Part shown: piece after piece, positions 1 to 10,463 of the stretch | Position numbering within the stretch: position 1 is the first letter of the stretch | Layout of the letters: each line of letters opens with the position of its first letter | NCBI RefSeq assembly: GCF_905147045.1 | Contig: NC_065904.1 | Location: 62,001-126,000, forward strand | Length of the DNA: 64,000 bases | DNA from: Nymphalis io | Lineage: Eukaryota; Arthropoda; Insecta; Lepidoptera; Nymphalidae | Direction: 5' to 3' | The notes under the pieces: model-generated | Told to the model about the DNA's origin: nothing | The model's database searches: none | The model's input: only the letters and a program-made list of their open reading frames with translations | Translations under genes and position numbers: made by a program

Positions 1-570
1 GATAAAGCAGAATAATATGGATGACGTTACATGTAACTAGCCTGTGCTTGATTGTGGTTGCTTTTTGTGTTTCATGTTTATTATTTAATCTGACAAAAAT
101 GTATCAAGCTGGTATACCTTACTTTTGTATACCGTGTTTTTGTGGTTAGATGATATTAGATACCTCCATGTCCATATAATAATATGTCTGTGACATTCAT
201 GGTTTTAAGTTGCTTGACTTTTAATTTATTATGAAATAGGAATAGCGTAAAATGTAAATGTTTTCAAAGAACTGTGTATATGAATTAAAAAGAAGTGATA
301 TAACTTATAATCATTATTTATATTGAATAACTACTACCAAACAAAATATCTTTAACTATTTTTAAAAGTAGCTAGATTATTTAATACGTAATGAATAGAT
401 ATAAAGTATAATTGTCTTGTATTAGTGAGTCCAAAATGCATTTGTATGATGACAAAATCTAATATATATACTTTTTTTCACCTTATCGCCGTCCACTGCT
501 GGACGAAAGCCTCTATTTAATATCGATACCAAAATATCAAATCAGTCAGCTTGTACATGTATATTGTAAG
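1..570. other. AT-rich intergenic DNA, no gene seen
   Basis: I see no coding region or RNA gene here. A short relic at about 487-513 matches the 3' end of RTE elements in minus orientation (the 'ccactgctggac' block, the reverse of the codons for the VQQW end of the RTE protein). The remainder is AT-rich and featureless by eye. Confidence 0.5.
487..513 (-). repeat. short RTE LINE 3'-end relic
   Basis: It contains 'gtccactgctggacgaaagc', the same block as at the 3' end of the RTE copy near 44650. On the minus strand this corresponds to the last codons of the RTE reverse transcriptase. Only this end survives. Confidence 0.5.
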
Positions 571-773
571 TGTACCTAGACTTGGGCAATATGCAAACAG
601 ATTATTAAAGATTACGATTACAATATGTAATCATCAAAGTAATAAAAAAATAAAAAGTTAATAATTCAAATAAATGCTCCAGAGCATTTCCATAGTCGGG
701 AGTGATGATTGCAATGATATCGTTGCAATCGTAAATCATTAATTTAATAACATTTTGCCCAAGTCTGAGTACA
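571..773. mobile_element. MITE-like foldback element, 203 bp
   Basis: The outer arms at 571-593 and 751-773 are inverted copies, 20 of 23 positions matching ('agacttgggcaa' against 'ttgcccaagtct'). The inner parts (about 597-617 and 729-748) also pair loosely around 'gattacgatt'/'aatcgtaaat'. There is no coding capacity. This looks like a non-autonomous DNA transposon relic; I found no clear target-site duplication. Confidence 0.55.
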
Positions 774-1307
774 TCAATAAAATAAAGAAACCAATCAAAA
801 TTTTCCAACAAAAGTTAACCTTTCCTTGTTTGTCTATTTTTGTCTGGTATTCAGTCATTTTTCGTAAGCAAACATCCTAACACAAAATATACCTACCTTT
901 TTACTTTATATTTCATAAAATTTAATCCTAAGTTGGTATAGATGGGAATTAAAGATTTCTAATTAGATGATATGGTAACACTTATCTGTTGCAGCGGTTA
1001 TCAAAATAAGACCTGATGCTGATATTAATTTCGATTTCGGCCGTATGTTTAAAAATATTAAGCATTACGTTTGGCAGCTCGTTATGACAATTTGCTGCTT
1101 ATTTCACGTGTTTGTCACTGTCATTAGTTATAATTGTCGAAAAACATGTTATTTTACGAATTACTAGAGAAACAGAAAAGTAGTACCTACCAATTTGCAT
1201 TTATTAAAATACTTTTCAATTGCCACATAAATATTAAAAACCTTATGTAATACAAACAGATGTTTAAAAATTTTGAATTGACTGTTATTTTTAACTAAGT
1301 TGTAAAA
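774..1307 (+). promoter_or_regulatory. presumed EDC3 promoter and 5' leader region
   Basis: This is the non-coding stretch directly upstream of the EDC3 start codon. It is AT-rich and I cannot see a clear TATA box or initiator at a fixed distance. The role is inferred from position only. Confidence 0.3.
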
Positions 1308-1462
1308 ATGTCAAAGTGGATTGGCTACGCTGTGTCCGTCAACTGTGGTGACCCATTGGGCTGCTATCAGGGTACAATATTAGAGGCCGACGGTACCACG
1401 ATCACACTGACAAAAGCATTTAGGAATGGCTTTCCTTACCCAAAATCACAAGTAACTTTAAA
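1308..1462 (+). CDS. Edc3: EDC3 exon 1 (start codon, LSm domain)
   Basis: ATG at 1308; donor is gtaagt at 1463. It encodes 51 codons plus 2 nt, covering most of the LSm fold. Confidence 0.9.
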
Positions 1463-4187
1463 GTAAGTTTCATAGTATAATTCAAAGTTTGAATTTTTTT
1501 AATAACACATACTATTTGTAAACAAGTCATTAACTAAGAAGTAAAAATTGTTTAAGCATGCTTTTAACAATGTCATTCTAGTTTTATTATAGTATAGCAT
1601 GATGTTTTGTAAAAGTAAAATTTATTGATTCGTAGCGCAGCTGATATTAAAGATCTAAAAATAATTGAGGAAGCAAGGTTAAAACCAGCTGAACAGACCC
1701 ACAGTACAGTAGCTGTAACAAAAAATAATAAAAAGGGTCAAAGAGCTACTGTTTGTGAAAATTTACAAGCCAACCCATCACACTCAGGTAACTGCCCGAC
1801 TTAATGGTATTTAAGTATTGCATGTAGTTTGTTTTATACAAAGATAATGATTCGTAGGTAATCAGCAAAATGTAAGCAATACTAGTAATAAGAGTGCACC
1901 TTCCCGTGGTCCACTGTCAGTGCCCACTCGCAGCAAACCTATAGACATACAGGGGACAAGAAATAACAAAAATAATCATTCTGGTGAGTTTTGAAATTCA
2001 TTCATTTGAATTATCAACATTACAAGTGTCTTAACAGTCAGTTTACAGTTTCAATTTAAAGAGCATACCAACCAACCATAGTGTAGTGTGCCGAGTTTTA
2101 ATTGGTAATGTCATGTGAAAGTGGAATAAGGTATTAAGGGATAATACCTTTTCCTCAAAAAGGGAGAGGAGGCCTTAGCCCAGCAGGGGGCCATTCAGAG
2201 GCTGTTACTGTACTGTACTATATGTGAATATGGGTACTTGCTATATGTTATGATAGCCTAAAAATTTGGGTGTTAATGAACCTGAAAACAATAGACTGTT
2301 ACATTACATTACATAAAATATTGAAATACTTAATTATAAATATAATAATTTGTAAACTAGATTGACAATTTAATTATGAATTTTTTGCAAAAAAATTATA
2401 TATTTTGTGCAATATATAACTATGCACCACTGGTTTGCTATTTATGATGACAGAGGTAAGATATCAGTAGCTATGTGTAATAGCGGATCCTGGTAAATTC
2501 TAATGTCGTGGGGAAATACAACAATCATAATTTTATTTGTACTTTTTCAGGTAGTTATGGTAATGCTGGCTCTACACCCAAAGGTCGTACCGGGGGCCCC
2601 TTTCATGAGAAAGCACGACGTCGGAACGAGGCTTGTTTCGGAGATATGGCCGATCCTGCTCTCGACGATGACTTTGACTTTGAGGGAAATCTCGCTCTCT
2701 TTGACAAACAAGTAAGAAATAAAGTGAAAATATTTTTTCTACATTCACTGTTTTCTATTTTTTATCATCTTATATAGTCTTAATTATTATTGAGCAATAA
2801 GTTTCAATATTTGTAGTGTTACATTAAAATTGAATGTAAAAAAATTTGAATATACTCTGAAGACGTTGCTGAAAGTAGCCGACGGATGACATTGCCTTTT
2901 CTACAAAAATAATTTTTTTAGAAAAGTTTAGGCTCGGCAATGTCATCTGTCGGCTAAATTCAGCGACGTCTGGGAAGGTCTCCCCAAATATAATAAGAAG
3001 GTAAAATAACAGTCGGTATATGTGAATTTCCTAGTCTAAACTACGCAGGAAAAATTGGCTGAAAAAAACTAATCGTTTTGTTGTTAAAACTGATAAATAT
3101 ACTTTATAATAAAAAAAAATGTCGAATAGTTTATCAATATTCAACGAGTATTGAAATTTATCGACATACTATTTTATATTATGACAATTTTTGAATTCGT
3201 TCAACTGCTGGGCAAAGGCGGCCTCCCCTCTCGAGGCTCCGACTCGAATCATTGGGAATATATCGGCCGAGTTATATTCTCTCCGACGAGAGCACGATAC
3301 GACCGCCTCCCTAAGGCCGCAACGCAACGTGGCAGGCGCTGTGGGAGGAGATGCGCTCGGCGGCGCGCCCCGACGTCGTGCGCGCGGCCGACGACGCGGC
3401 GCGCTTCCGCCACGACGAGAACGTGCTGGGAGCCGCGCCCGCCCTGCCCGCCATCCGCCTGCCCGACGAGCTGCGCGGGCCCGTCGTGTACAGCGCCGAC
3501 GACGGGCGCCGCGTGCCGTCCGCCGCGCCGCGCCTGCGCCGCGACTTCTGGGACGCCATGCGGCGCTGCGGCCTGCTGGGCGCCGCGCACTCGCTGCTGG
3601 CGCGCGCCGCCGCCGACGTGGCGCTGCGCCTGGCGGGCGGCGGCCGGCGCCTCGAGGCGCGCAACGCGCACCAGGCGCCCGTGGCCGTCGTGCTGGCGGG
3701 CGCGCACCGCGCCGGCGCCTGCGGGCTGGAGGCGGCGCGCGTGCTGGCCGCGCACGGCGTGCGCGCGCACGTGCTGCTGGCGAGCGGGCCGGCCGCGCAG
3801 GACTGCCCGGAGCTGCGGCGCGAGCTGGGCGCGCTGGCGCTGGGCGGCGTGCCGGCGCACGCCAGCGCGGCGGCGCTGCCGGCGCCGGACGTGGTGCTGC
3901 TGGCGCTGTACGACCCGCTGCTGGACGACGCGCAGGAGCGGCACGCGGCGGCGCTGGACTGGGTGCGCGGCGCGCGCGCGGCCGTGGTGGCGCTGGAGCC
4001 GCCGGCCGCGGGCTGGGACGGCGTGTGCGCGCGCGCGTCGCTGCTGGCGGGGCTGCCGGCCGCGCTGCCGCCGGCGCTGGGCCGCGTGTACCTCGCCAAC
4101 GTGGCGCCGCCCGCCGGCCTGTTCCGCGAGCTGCGCGTGGCGTACCGCCCGCCCTTCGGCGCCGCCTCGGTGCTGGCGCTCGACTGA
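1308..4187 (+). CDS. Edc3: EDC3, enhancer of mRNA decapping 3 (five exons, 481 aa)
   Basis: EDC3 is a cytoplasmic P-body scaffold that binds the decapping enzyme DCP2 and the helicase DDX6/Me31B and promotes 5' cap removal. The exons join in phase: 1308-1462, 1636-1787, 1858-1983, 2551-2711 and 3336-4187. Residues 1 to about 75 are the LSm domain (MSKWIGYAVSVNCGDPLG, then TLTKAFRNG). A low-complexity linker follows. The FDF box lies at about 186-198 (FDFEGNLALFDKQ), and the conserved FRHDENVL segment at about 222-229. Residues from about 235 to the end form the YjeF_N Rossmann-like domain (motifs VAVVLAGAHRAGACG and YRPPFG near the C-terminus). Length and domain order match the animal family. 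The start is the ATG that opens the LSm domain. The gene is convergent with tafazzin. The last exon is far more GC-rich than anything around it. Confidence 0.93.
1636..1787 (+). CDS. Edc3: EDC3 exon 2
   Basis: The acceptor is 'gattcgtag' ending at 1635. The AG five bases downstream would give an immediate stop, so the phase decides the border. It encodes AADIKDLKIIEEARL, the end of the LSm region, then a polar linker. Donor is gtaact at 1788. Confidence 0.88.
1858..1983 (+). CDS. Edc3: EDC3 exon 3 (linker)
   Basis: Acceptor 'gattcgtag' ends at 1857, identical to the acceptor of exon 2. The exon is 126 nt, keeps phase 1 and encodes a Ser/Asn-rich disordered linker. Donor is gtgagt at 1984. 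Confidence 0.82.
2150..2219 (+). repeat. SINE-A 3'-end fragment in EDC3 intron 3
   Basis: It carries 'gagaggaggccttagcccag' and the tail 'ggctgttactgtactgta', the same 3' end as the full SINE copies at 6998 and 31426. The tRNA-like head is missing. Confidence 0.7.
2551..2711 (+). CDS. Edc3: EDC3 exon 4 (FDF box)
   Basis: Acceptor 'actttttcag' ends at 2550; donor gtaaga at 2712, phase 0. It encodes a GRTGGPFHEKARR linker and the acidic run leading into FDFEGNLALFDKQ, the helicase-binding FDF motif. Confidence 0.9.
2861..2971. repeat. 111-bp foldback (hairpin) in EDC3 intron 4
   Basis: The arms 2861-2896 and 2936-2971 are inverted copies that match at nearly every position ('gatgacattgcc' on one side, 'ggcaatgtcatc' on the other). 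Inner 'ttttcta'/'tagaaaa' extends the stem, leaving a small A/T-rich loop. It could be a tiny MITE or a pre-miRNA-like hairpin. Confidence 0.6.
3203..3230 (-). repeat. RTE LINE 3'-end relic in EDC3 intron 4
   Basis: 'caactgctgggcaaaggc' followed by 'cctcccc' is the reverse complement of the coding end of RTE elements, as in the copy at 52330. It lies about 100 bp upstream of the last EDC3 exon. Confidence 0.45.
3336..4187 (+). CDS. Edc3: EDC3 exon 5 (YjeF_N domain, stop)
   Basis: Acceptor 'caacgtggcag' ends at 3335, phase 0, giving FDKQ|ALWEEMRS. It encodes residues 199-481 and stops with TGA at 4185-4187. The exon is dominated by GC at third codon positions, so several other frames are also open across it; only this frame gives the YjeF_N protein. 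The polypyrimidine tract before the acceptor is weak. Confidence 0.9.
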   Translation, partial: ALWEEMRSAARPDVVRAADDAARFRHDENVLGAAPALPAIRLPDELRGPVVYSADDGRRVPSAAPRLRRDFWDAMRRCGLLGAAHSLLARAAADVALRLAGGGRRLEARNAHQAPVAVVLAGAHRAGACGLEAARVLAAHGVRAHVLLASGPAAQDCPELRRELGALALGGVPAHASAAALPAPDVVLLALYDPLLDDAQERHAAALDWVRGARAAVVALEPPAAGWDGVCARASLLAGLPAALPPALGRVYLANVAPPAGLFRELRVAYRPPFGAASVLALD

Positions 4188-4242
4188 AACGCATCGAACG
4201 ATTATATTGTGAATATATTAGAACGTGCATTTTAAAAAGATG

Positions 4243-4248
4243 AATAAA
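4243..4248 (+). terminator. EDC3 polyadenylation signal
   Basis: AATAAA lies 56 bp after the stop codon, in AT-rich DNA. Confidence 0.6.
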
Positions 4249-4434
4249 TTTTTATACCTAGAGAATGTGAATATTAATTGTCGCACCGCATTAAATCCTG
4301 TTGTTTATTCATTATTTATTAACAATTATCATATCCACTACGGGAGCAGAATTTGATCATGGAACTATGTTCACATTTATAGTTCCGGCGAAAGTTATTT
4401 CGCTTATAAAGTTATGCATTAATAAAAGTATCGA

Positions 4435-4483
4435 TTTGACGGCGGACGGGTAAATGGGCATGATGTTAAGTGGTAGCCCGTAG
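4435..4483 (-). repeat. repeat B fragment (minus)
   Basis: 'aaatgggcatgatgttaagt' and 'gcccgtagac' match the reverse complement of the 3' part of repeat B (compare the end of the copy at 17038). It is a short, decayed piece next to the LINE. Confidence 0.4.
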
Positions 4484-4497
4484 ACCTGGGTTTGGTT

Positions 4498-6440
4498 CAA
4501 ATTAAATTGATTTATTCAATATTGAAACATTACACTTGCTTATTGATAGACCAGAAACTGCCACCGGTTCGGAAAACAAAAACACCCATCCTTGAGAAGA
4601 ACCGGCGAAAGAAACTTAGCGGGTTTTCTTTTTTTTACATTTGTCATGTTTCCTTTACAAAAAGAAAAGAGAGTGAAATAACCATGCGGCGATCGTCTCA
4701 TTCCCAAGGTGTGCATCATCCATAAATTCATTAATTGTATAATAACCTTTAGCACACAAACGTTCATTTACATTTTTTTTTAATTTAGCAACTGAGGCAT
4801 TTTGAACGCTTTCTAGGATCCTGTTGTAGAACCGTATACATTGCCTCACAAAAGAGTTACTGACTATGCAGTCGAGTAACGAGAGTTATTAATTTGTGTT
4901 TGTTCCTTGTACCAATGTTATGAGTATCACATTTTCTCACAAAATCATTAATATTTATCCGTACATACATAACATTACATAATATAGTTAAGACTTATAT
5001 AATATAACAGTTAATATTTTGATTTCTTTGAATTTCTGTCTTAGAAATTTAGCTCTTAGGTTATAGATTGCGCGAATAGCCCTCTTTTGCAGCACAAATA
5101 TCGTATTGATTGCGGCAGCATTACCCCACAGTACAATGCCGTAAGACATGATACTGTGAAAATATCTAAAATATACAAGGCAAATCGTATTAACGTCGGT
5201 GAATAATCTTATTTTTTTAACCGCAAAAGCTGCTGAGCTTAGTCTATTCGCCAATCCGTCAATATGGGGGGCCCCACTGCAAATTGGCATCAACAGTAAG
5301 GCCAAGGAAGGTAGTAGACTCAACTGGATCCATTGACTCGCCATTGATAAGTACATCGACTTTTACATTTTTTTCATTTGGTGTACTAAATTTTACAATT
5401 TTTGTTTTCTTATTATTTAACATAAGATTATTGACACTAAACCAATGTACTATATCAGAGAGAGCATTGATTACATCGTCATACTGTATTTGTTTTCTTT
5501 CAATTTTAAAAACTAAAGAGGTATCATCAGCAAACAACACTATGTCATGTTTGTTGCCTACAAAAAAGAGGAGGTAATTTATATATATGAGGAATAGAAA
5601 ATGTCCGAGGATTGATCCCTGAGGGACCCCCATACCGACTGAAACCCCAGGAGATCTTTTCCCATTAATGTCGACCTTCTGAATTCTATTGTTAAGATAA
5701 GAAGTCAAAAGCTCGAGCGCACTTTCTCTAATTCAATAGTGATTTAATTTCCTGACCAGAGTATCATGTTGAACACAATCAAAGGCTTAAGATAAGTCAC
5801 AGAAAATCCCTAAGGCGTACTGCGGCTCCTCCCAGGCTTCACAGATATTTTTGATAAGTTCGATACCTGCGTCAGTTGTTGAGCGACCCCTCGTGAATTC
5901 GAACTATTTTCTGTGAAGCAGATTGTTTCTGTTAAAGTGAGCAAGTAATTGATTTAGAATATTTTTTTCAAATATTTTACTGAGGGTTGGCAATATTGAA
6001 ATTGACCTAAAGTTATCGGGGTCTGTAGAATTACCAGATCATATATAGATAGATCAGCAGTTTTTTTGATCTTTAATGACTTAAATGTACTCATTATATC
6101 ATTAGTGCTTATACTAGTGAAATTAAAGTTGCATTACATTCTCTCACATTTTCTTTAATCAATGACTCTGCACAATTGGAGAAGAAATAAGGGACTTTGT
6201 TGTCAATATTGGAATGTCGGCAAAGAATTTTTCAAAAACAGAAGCAACTTCCCGATCATTACTTATGACTTTGTTGTTACTAATAACAGACATTTCGGAG
6301 CTGCGACTGCTGATTCTACCAGTTTCACAATTAATAATATTCCATGTCATTTTTATTTTATCATGTGCATTTTTGATTTTATTTTTGATGTGTAATGATT
6401 TTGCCAAAGAGCACACTTTTAAATAATTTTGAATAGTTAC
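4498..6440 (-). mobile_element. CR1/Jockey-like LINE relic, 5'-truncated
   Basis: On the minus strand the frames, read from high to low coordinates, give an RT protein broken by stops and frameshifts. Around 5700-6150 there is CDLS-stop-AFDCVQHDTL (palm motif A). Then come MGVPQGSILG at about 5620, FADDTSLVF (catalytic motif C) at about 5535, and a C-terminal KLKKNVNERLCAKGYY segment near 4770. The 3' UTR contains 'agaaccggcgaaagaaactt', which I associate with lepidopteran CR1-like LINEs. Parts of the frame are split between 5259-5708 and 4988-5356. The element is not functional. Confidence 0.8.
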
Positions 6441-6656
6441 TTACATAATTAGCAAAAGCAGAGCACTATGATTGTACGTTATTTCATTGTAAAGCTCGTA
6501 CAATCTTTTGTAAATTACAATAGTTGCCCAGTCAATGAATTTTGAGAAGGTCTGTTTATTAACTGTTTTAGAAGTGAATATGGCGTTGAATTTGTTTCTA
6601 ATTAATTTAAGCAAGGTGTTATATAAAATATTGGGAATCACATTAAAAGGTATGTT

Positions 6657-6954
6657 TACTGGTGGTAGGGCTTTGTGCAAGCTCGTCTGGGTAGGTACCA
6701 CCCACTCATCAGATATTCTACCGCAAAACAGCAATACTTGATATTGTTGTGTTCCGGTTTGAAGGGTGAGTGAGCCAGTGTAATTACAGGCACAAGGGAC
6801 ATAAAATCTTAGTTCCCAAGGTTGGTGGCGCATTGGATATGTAAGCGATGGTTGACATTTCTTACAATGCTAATGTCTAAGAGCGTTGGTGACCTCTTAC
6901 CATCAGGTGGCCCATATGCTCGTCCGCCTTCCTATTCTATAAAAAAAAAAAAAA
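6657..6954 (+). repeat. repeat B, near full-length copy with poly(A) end
   Basis: It begins 'tactggtggtagggctttgt' and contains 'caagctcgtctgggtaggta' and 'ggtttgaagggtgagtgagc'. It ends in an A-run at about 6940-6954, suggesting movement by retrotransposition. Other copies lie at 17038, 52097(-), 58307(-), and, decayed, at 22495 and 52885. Confidence 0.8.
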
Positions 6955-6997
6955 TGTATGGGAGACTTGCCACAATATTACATTAATTTCTCTATAC

Positions 6998-7276
6998 AAA
7001 AGCCATAAGCCGAGATGGCCCAGTGGTTCGAACGCGTGAATCTTAACCGATGAAGGTGGGTTCGAACCCGGGCAAGCACCTCTGAATTTTCATGTGCTTA
7101 ATTTCTGTTTATAATTCATCTCGTGCTTTTCGGTGAAGGAAAACATCGTGAGGAAACCTGCATGTGTCTAATTTCATCGAAATTCTGCCACATGCCACAA
7201 ACCTTCTCCTCAAATAGGGAGAGGAGGCCTTAGCCCAGCAGTGGGACATTTACAGGCTGTTACTATACTACTATAC
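6998..7276 (+). mobile_element. tRNA-derived SINE (SINE-A) with target-site duplication
   Basis: The head has pol III box A-like ('gcccagtggttcgaacgc') and box B-like ('gggttcgaacccgg') sequences. A body follows ('ggaaaacatcgtgaggaaac'), and the 3' end is shared with all other copies. The 10-bp direct repeat ttctctatac flanks it at 6988-6997 and 7277-7286. The middle 'gtattccaccaacccgcac' block of other copies is missing here. Confidence 0.85.
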
Positions 7277-7286
7277 TTCTCTATAC

Positions 7287-9801
7287 GGCTTGTGGTCAAA
7301 GGAACAAACACTATCTTTTGTATTTTTTTTAATCAAAGTTAAATGATGCTAAGTGACCACAGTGGTCTGAGCTTAATTTATTAATAATTGTTTTATTTTG
7401 TGGAATATTCAAAAATTCAAAATGTTTTCCAACTTTTCCTTAAGTATACGCCAGAATGCCTGGCAATGCGGAGTTCGTTTGGCGGATTTTATTCTTACAT
7501 GAATAGATTCATTCAATACCAGTCCGTGAGTTTCATGCTATTTAATACTTACTAAAAATAAAACACAGTTGTAAATTCATTTATTTATTAAAAATATACA
7601 TAGTCTCAAAAAACACTCCTCGGCCAGAACATAGATGGGTATGAACCGGACCGCGGTTAAGAAAACACTCGGTATCGGGTCGGAGTCCAGTTTGGTAATT
7701 TGTACAGGTTACATTAAACTTCGACTCACGAGCGCTCGCTACCGAGGTCGCCGCGAGCGCCGTGGCGACGCGTGTTCACGTTCACATAACTTACGCCTCC
7801 CTACGGTACACGTAAATACTTTGTCAACAATCCTATTTTTAAATAATAATATTAAGTTTTAGCAGCCGATTTTTTTGGTTATGTATTTTTAGTCGATTAC
7901 GAAGTTGTATGAAAACGTAAAGTAGTGCTTTAGTGTTATAACACAACTAAATAATATCGAGACGGAAGACTTTTTTATACAAATGTCTTTACATGAACAC
8001 CTCGCAACACGCCGTCAACTCATCGACTGGTAACGCAAACAAGGAGACGGACGCGCATGCGCAGTTAAACCCCCCCCCCCCGCCGACCATGATCACAACA
8101 CATATGTATACTTAACATCACAGCGATATGTACAACAGCTTGTAAGTTACCTAAATTATATACCTATAATTTAACATTGAACTTTAAGAATGAATATAAT
8201 GATCTCTTCAAAAATAATATTATTAGTTATTGGATTTAATTATTTTCACTCCGAGTGAAGTCGAACAGTCTTTGGTCATGAGATGGCGACGGCGGCTCAC
8301 CGACAGTTGACGACGTACATCTAGTAGTTAATTCCGCTCCAACACACATACAACCTACAGTGTTACACATCAGAATAAGTTAATTTTTGTGTAATCAAGT
8401 TTCCACATTACAGATCAATAGAAGTCAATAAATGATGTAAAGTAAGTTATATGTACGACCTATTACACTTCGACGGGTAGTACTTTGTATAATTCCAGTT
8501 TTAGTTGTAGTAGTAGTAGTGGCGAGGAAGATATACAGAATGTAAATGACACGAGTGGCTAGATCTGTGTATAAAGTTATCAAAACATTATTTCTAGAAG
8601 AGGATACTCACTGGAAGCTCTTAATTTACAATCTGAACGAAGAATACATTCTTCATTAATATTATCTTTCCAAATTATTATAAAATGTATAAAGAAGACA
8701 AATTATTAAAATATTGTTTTTATTCATATTATATAACTTTTTGAAATGTAGGCGCTCTATATAATAAATATTGTGTAAAATTATATATATAACTATAAAT
8801 TAAAAAATAAATACGATTTTTTCATATTGAAACATATTATAAATATATTCATACTGATTGAGACTAATACCAACAGCAAGTAACACCGACCACCACACAA
8901 GCACACACTACAGGTAGAAAACATTGATTCGCGTTATCACGTACGCACTAAACAAACATTTCAACTCGGCTCCGAGCCAGCGTTTGTCTCTCAAAAATAT
9001 ATTATTATATAAATACGTAAACAATTACATCCATTGAGATATTAGAAAATAAAACTATTTTATAAGTCGAATCAATTCAATTCTTGTTGATTTCTTTGAC
9101 TCGTTATTAGCTGCACAATACCAAAATTGTTTTTTTTTTAAATTTTATTTGCGATTATAATAAATTACAAAACCCGCTAAAGTAAGCAATATAACTTGAA
9201 CGGTATAAATAAAATAACAAAAATTATTAACAGGAAACATTGAATGTAGACTGGTCCTAACGAGAAGACTGAGTTGCCGTGTGATGTAAATGTAGCGAAG
9301 CATCGACCACCGCGAGCCAAAAACTGCAACTTCAGAGCGACAACGTTAAAATGTTTGCAATGGCATTTCTTACTGGTAACACTCAACACAGACGCGGCTA
9401 CCGAGCACAGTGCACTCTACTATCTCTTAGTATTGTATATTGCATATCATATTATATTATAGTTCATTGCACCAATTTTGTCAAAAAAATAAGTTTTGTT
9501 ATGAATATTTTAGTTTCAGTGCAACTGTATAAGTTGCGCCTTCCCTCAACACGCTTATCTAACTAAGTGAATCATACATCTATCGCTCACTTCGAGCAGA
9601 ACGCACGATCGTAACACCAATATAGGAAAACCCTTCAAACACAAGAGAATATGTAGTAAGTAAATGCTTCGGCCATAACTACCGAATTCATTATTTTAAC
9701 ATTACAAGATATTAAAAATGTTTTCAAAAAAGACATTACCCTAGGTTTCAAATGACTTTAAAAAATACTCGTAGAAGCCGAGCTAGCTGCCGCTCGCTTG
9801 T
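7287..9801. other. non-coding DNA downstream of tafazzin
   Basis: There is no convincing gene. If tafazzin uses the signal near 7580 rather than those near 9800, much of this would be its 3' UTR. It contains a C-run at about 8071-8080 and short (TAG)n at about 8509. Open frames at 7635-7862 and 9177-9566 have no recognisable protein character. Confidence 0.35.
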
Positions 9802-9816
9802 TTTATTTTTTCTTGT

Positions 9817-9822
9817 TTTATT
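9817..9822 (-). terminator. candidate tafazzin polyadenylation signal
   Basis: AATAAA on the minus strand, about 395 bp after the stop codon, with a second AATAAA at 9802-9807. Further candidates exist near 7575-7585; choosing between them needs transcripts. Confidence 0.4.
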
Positions 9823-10216
9823 TAAACGTCAAAATAATTGTATAACTCTCGAACATCATATCCATATAGGTACATAAACTGCTTGTGCGCAATCAACTTT
9901 TGCGTTTAAATCAAGGAAAATGAAAACGTTCTTTGTAAACCATAACAATGTAAAGATTCGTATAAAATGTTAATTGTTCTATTTAGAAACTTAATATAAA
10001 AAACCTCACGTGGCGCACTACGACGAACGTTGATATAAAATCGCGCCCGGGCCGGGCACACCGGGGCCGGCCCGGACGTGCTATCGTTCCCCCGTAACAA
10101 AAGCCATCTTCTATCATCGCGTCGTATAAACCTCGACGCACGCGTCACACGATCGCTCAGAGGATCGAGTCGGCACAGAAACAATAGACAGACAGGACCG
10201 CAGCGACGGGTCGGGC

Positions 10217-10463
10217 TCACAGGTCCTTGTCGGCGTGCTGGTCGGCGTGCTGGTCGGCGGCGGCGGAGTGGTGGTGGTGGTTGTGGTTGTGGTTGCGGTT
10301 GCGGTTGTGGTTGTGGTTGTGGTTGCGCGCGGGAGGCTCGTCGGCGCCGACCGCGCGGCGGATGAGCGCGTGCGCGTGCTCGCGCAGCTTCAGCAGCTCG
10401 TCCTGGATGCGCTCCGTGATCACGCGCCGCGTCTCCTCCTCCGACGCGTTCGCGCTCTTCAAC
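10217..10463 (-). CDS. Taz: tafazzin exon 5 (C-terminus, His/Asn tail)
   Basis: Acceptor 'ggccgcag' ends at 10464 on the minus strand; stop is at 10217. It encodes KSANASEEETRRVITERI and the amphipathic helix typical of the family, then an NHNHNHNRNRN-type tract (residues about 272-290) and two QHAD repeats. Confidence 0.86.

Noticed and set aside
605..811. Minus-strand frame of 68 codons
   Set aside because: It lies largely inside the foldback element at 571-773 and has no protein-like features.
3151..4243. Long overlapping open frames on both strands (up to 353 codons) over the EDC3 last exon
   Set aside because: They arise from extreme GC content. Their proteins are Arg/Ala/Pro/Gly runs, while only the frame continuing from exon 4 gives the YjeF_N domain.
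6441..6833. Minus-strand frame of 130 codons
   Set aside because: Its first half is the antisense of repeat B, shared with 58340-58609; a repeat artefact rather than a gene.
7008..7080. tRNA-like sequence with box A and box B
   Set aside because: It is the head of SINE-A, present in several copies with the same body and tail; the cloverleaf is incomplete.
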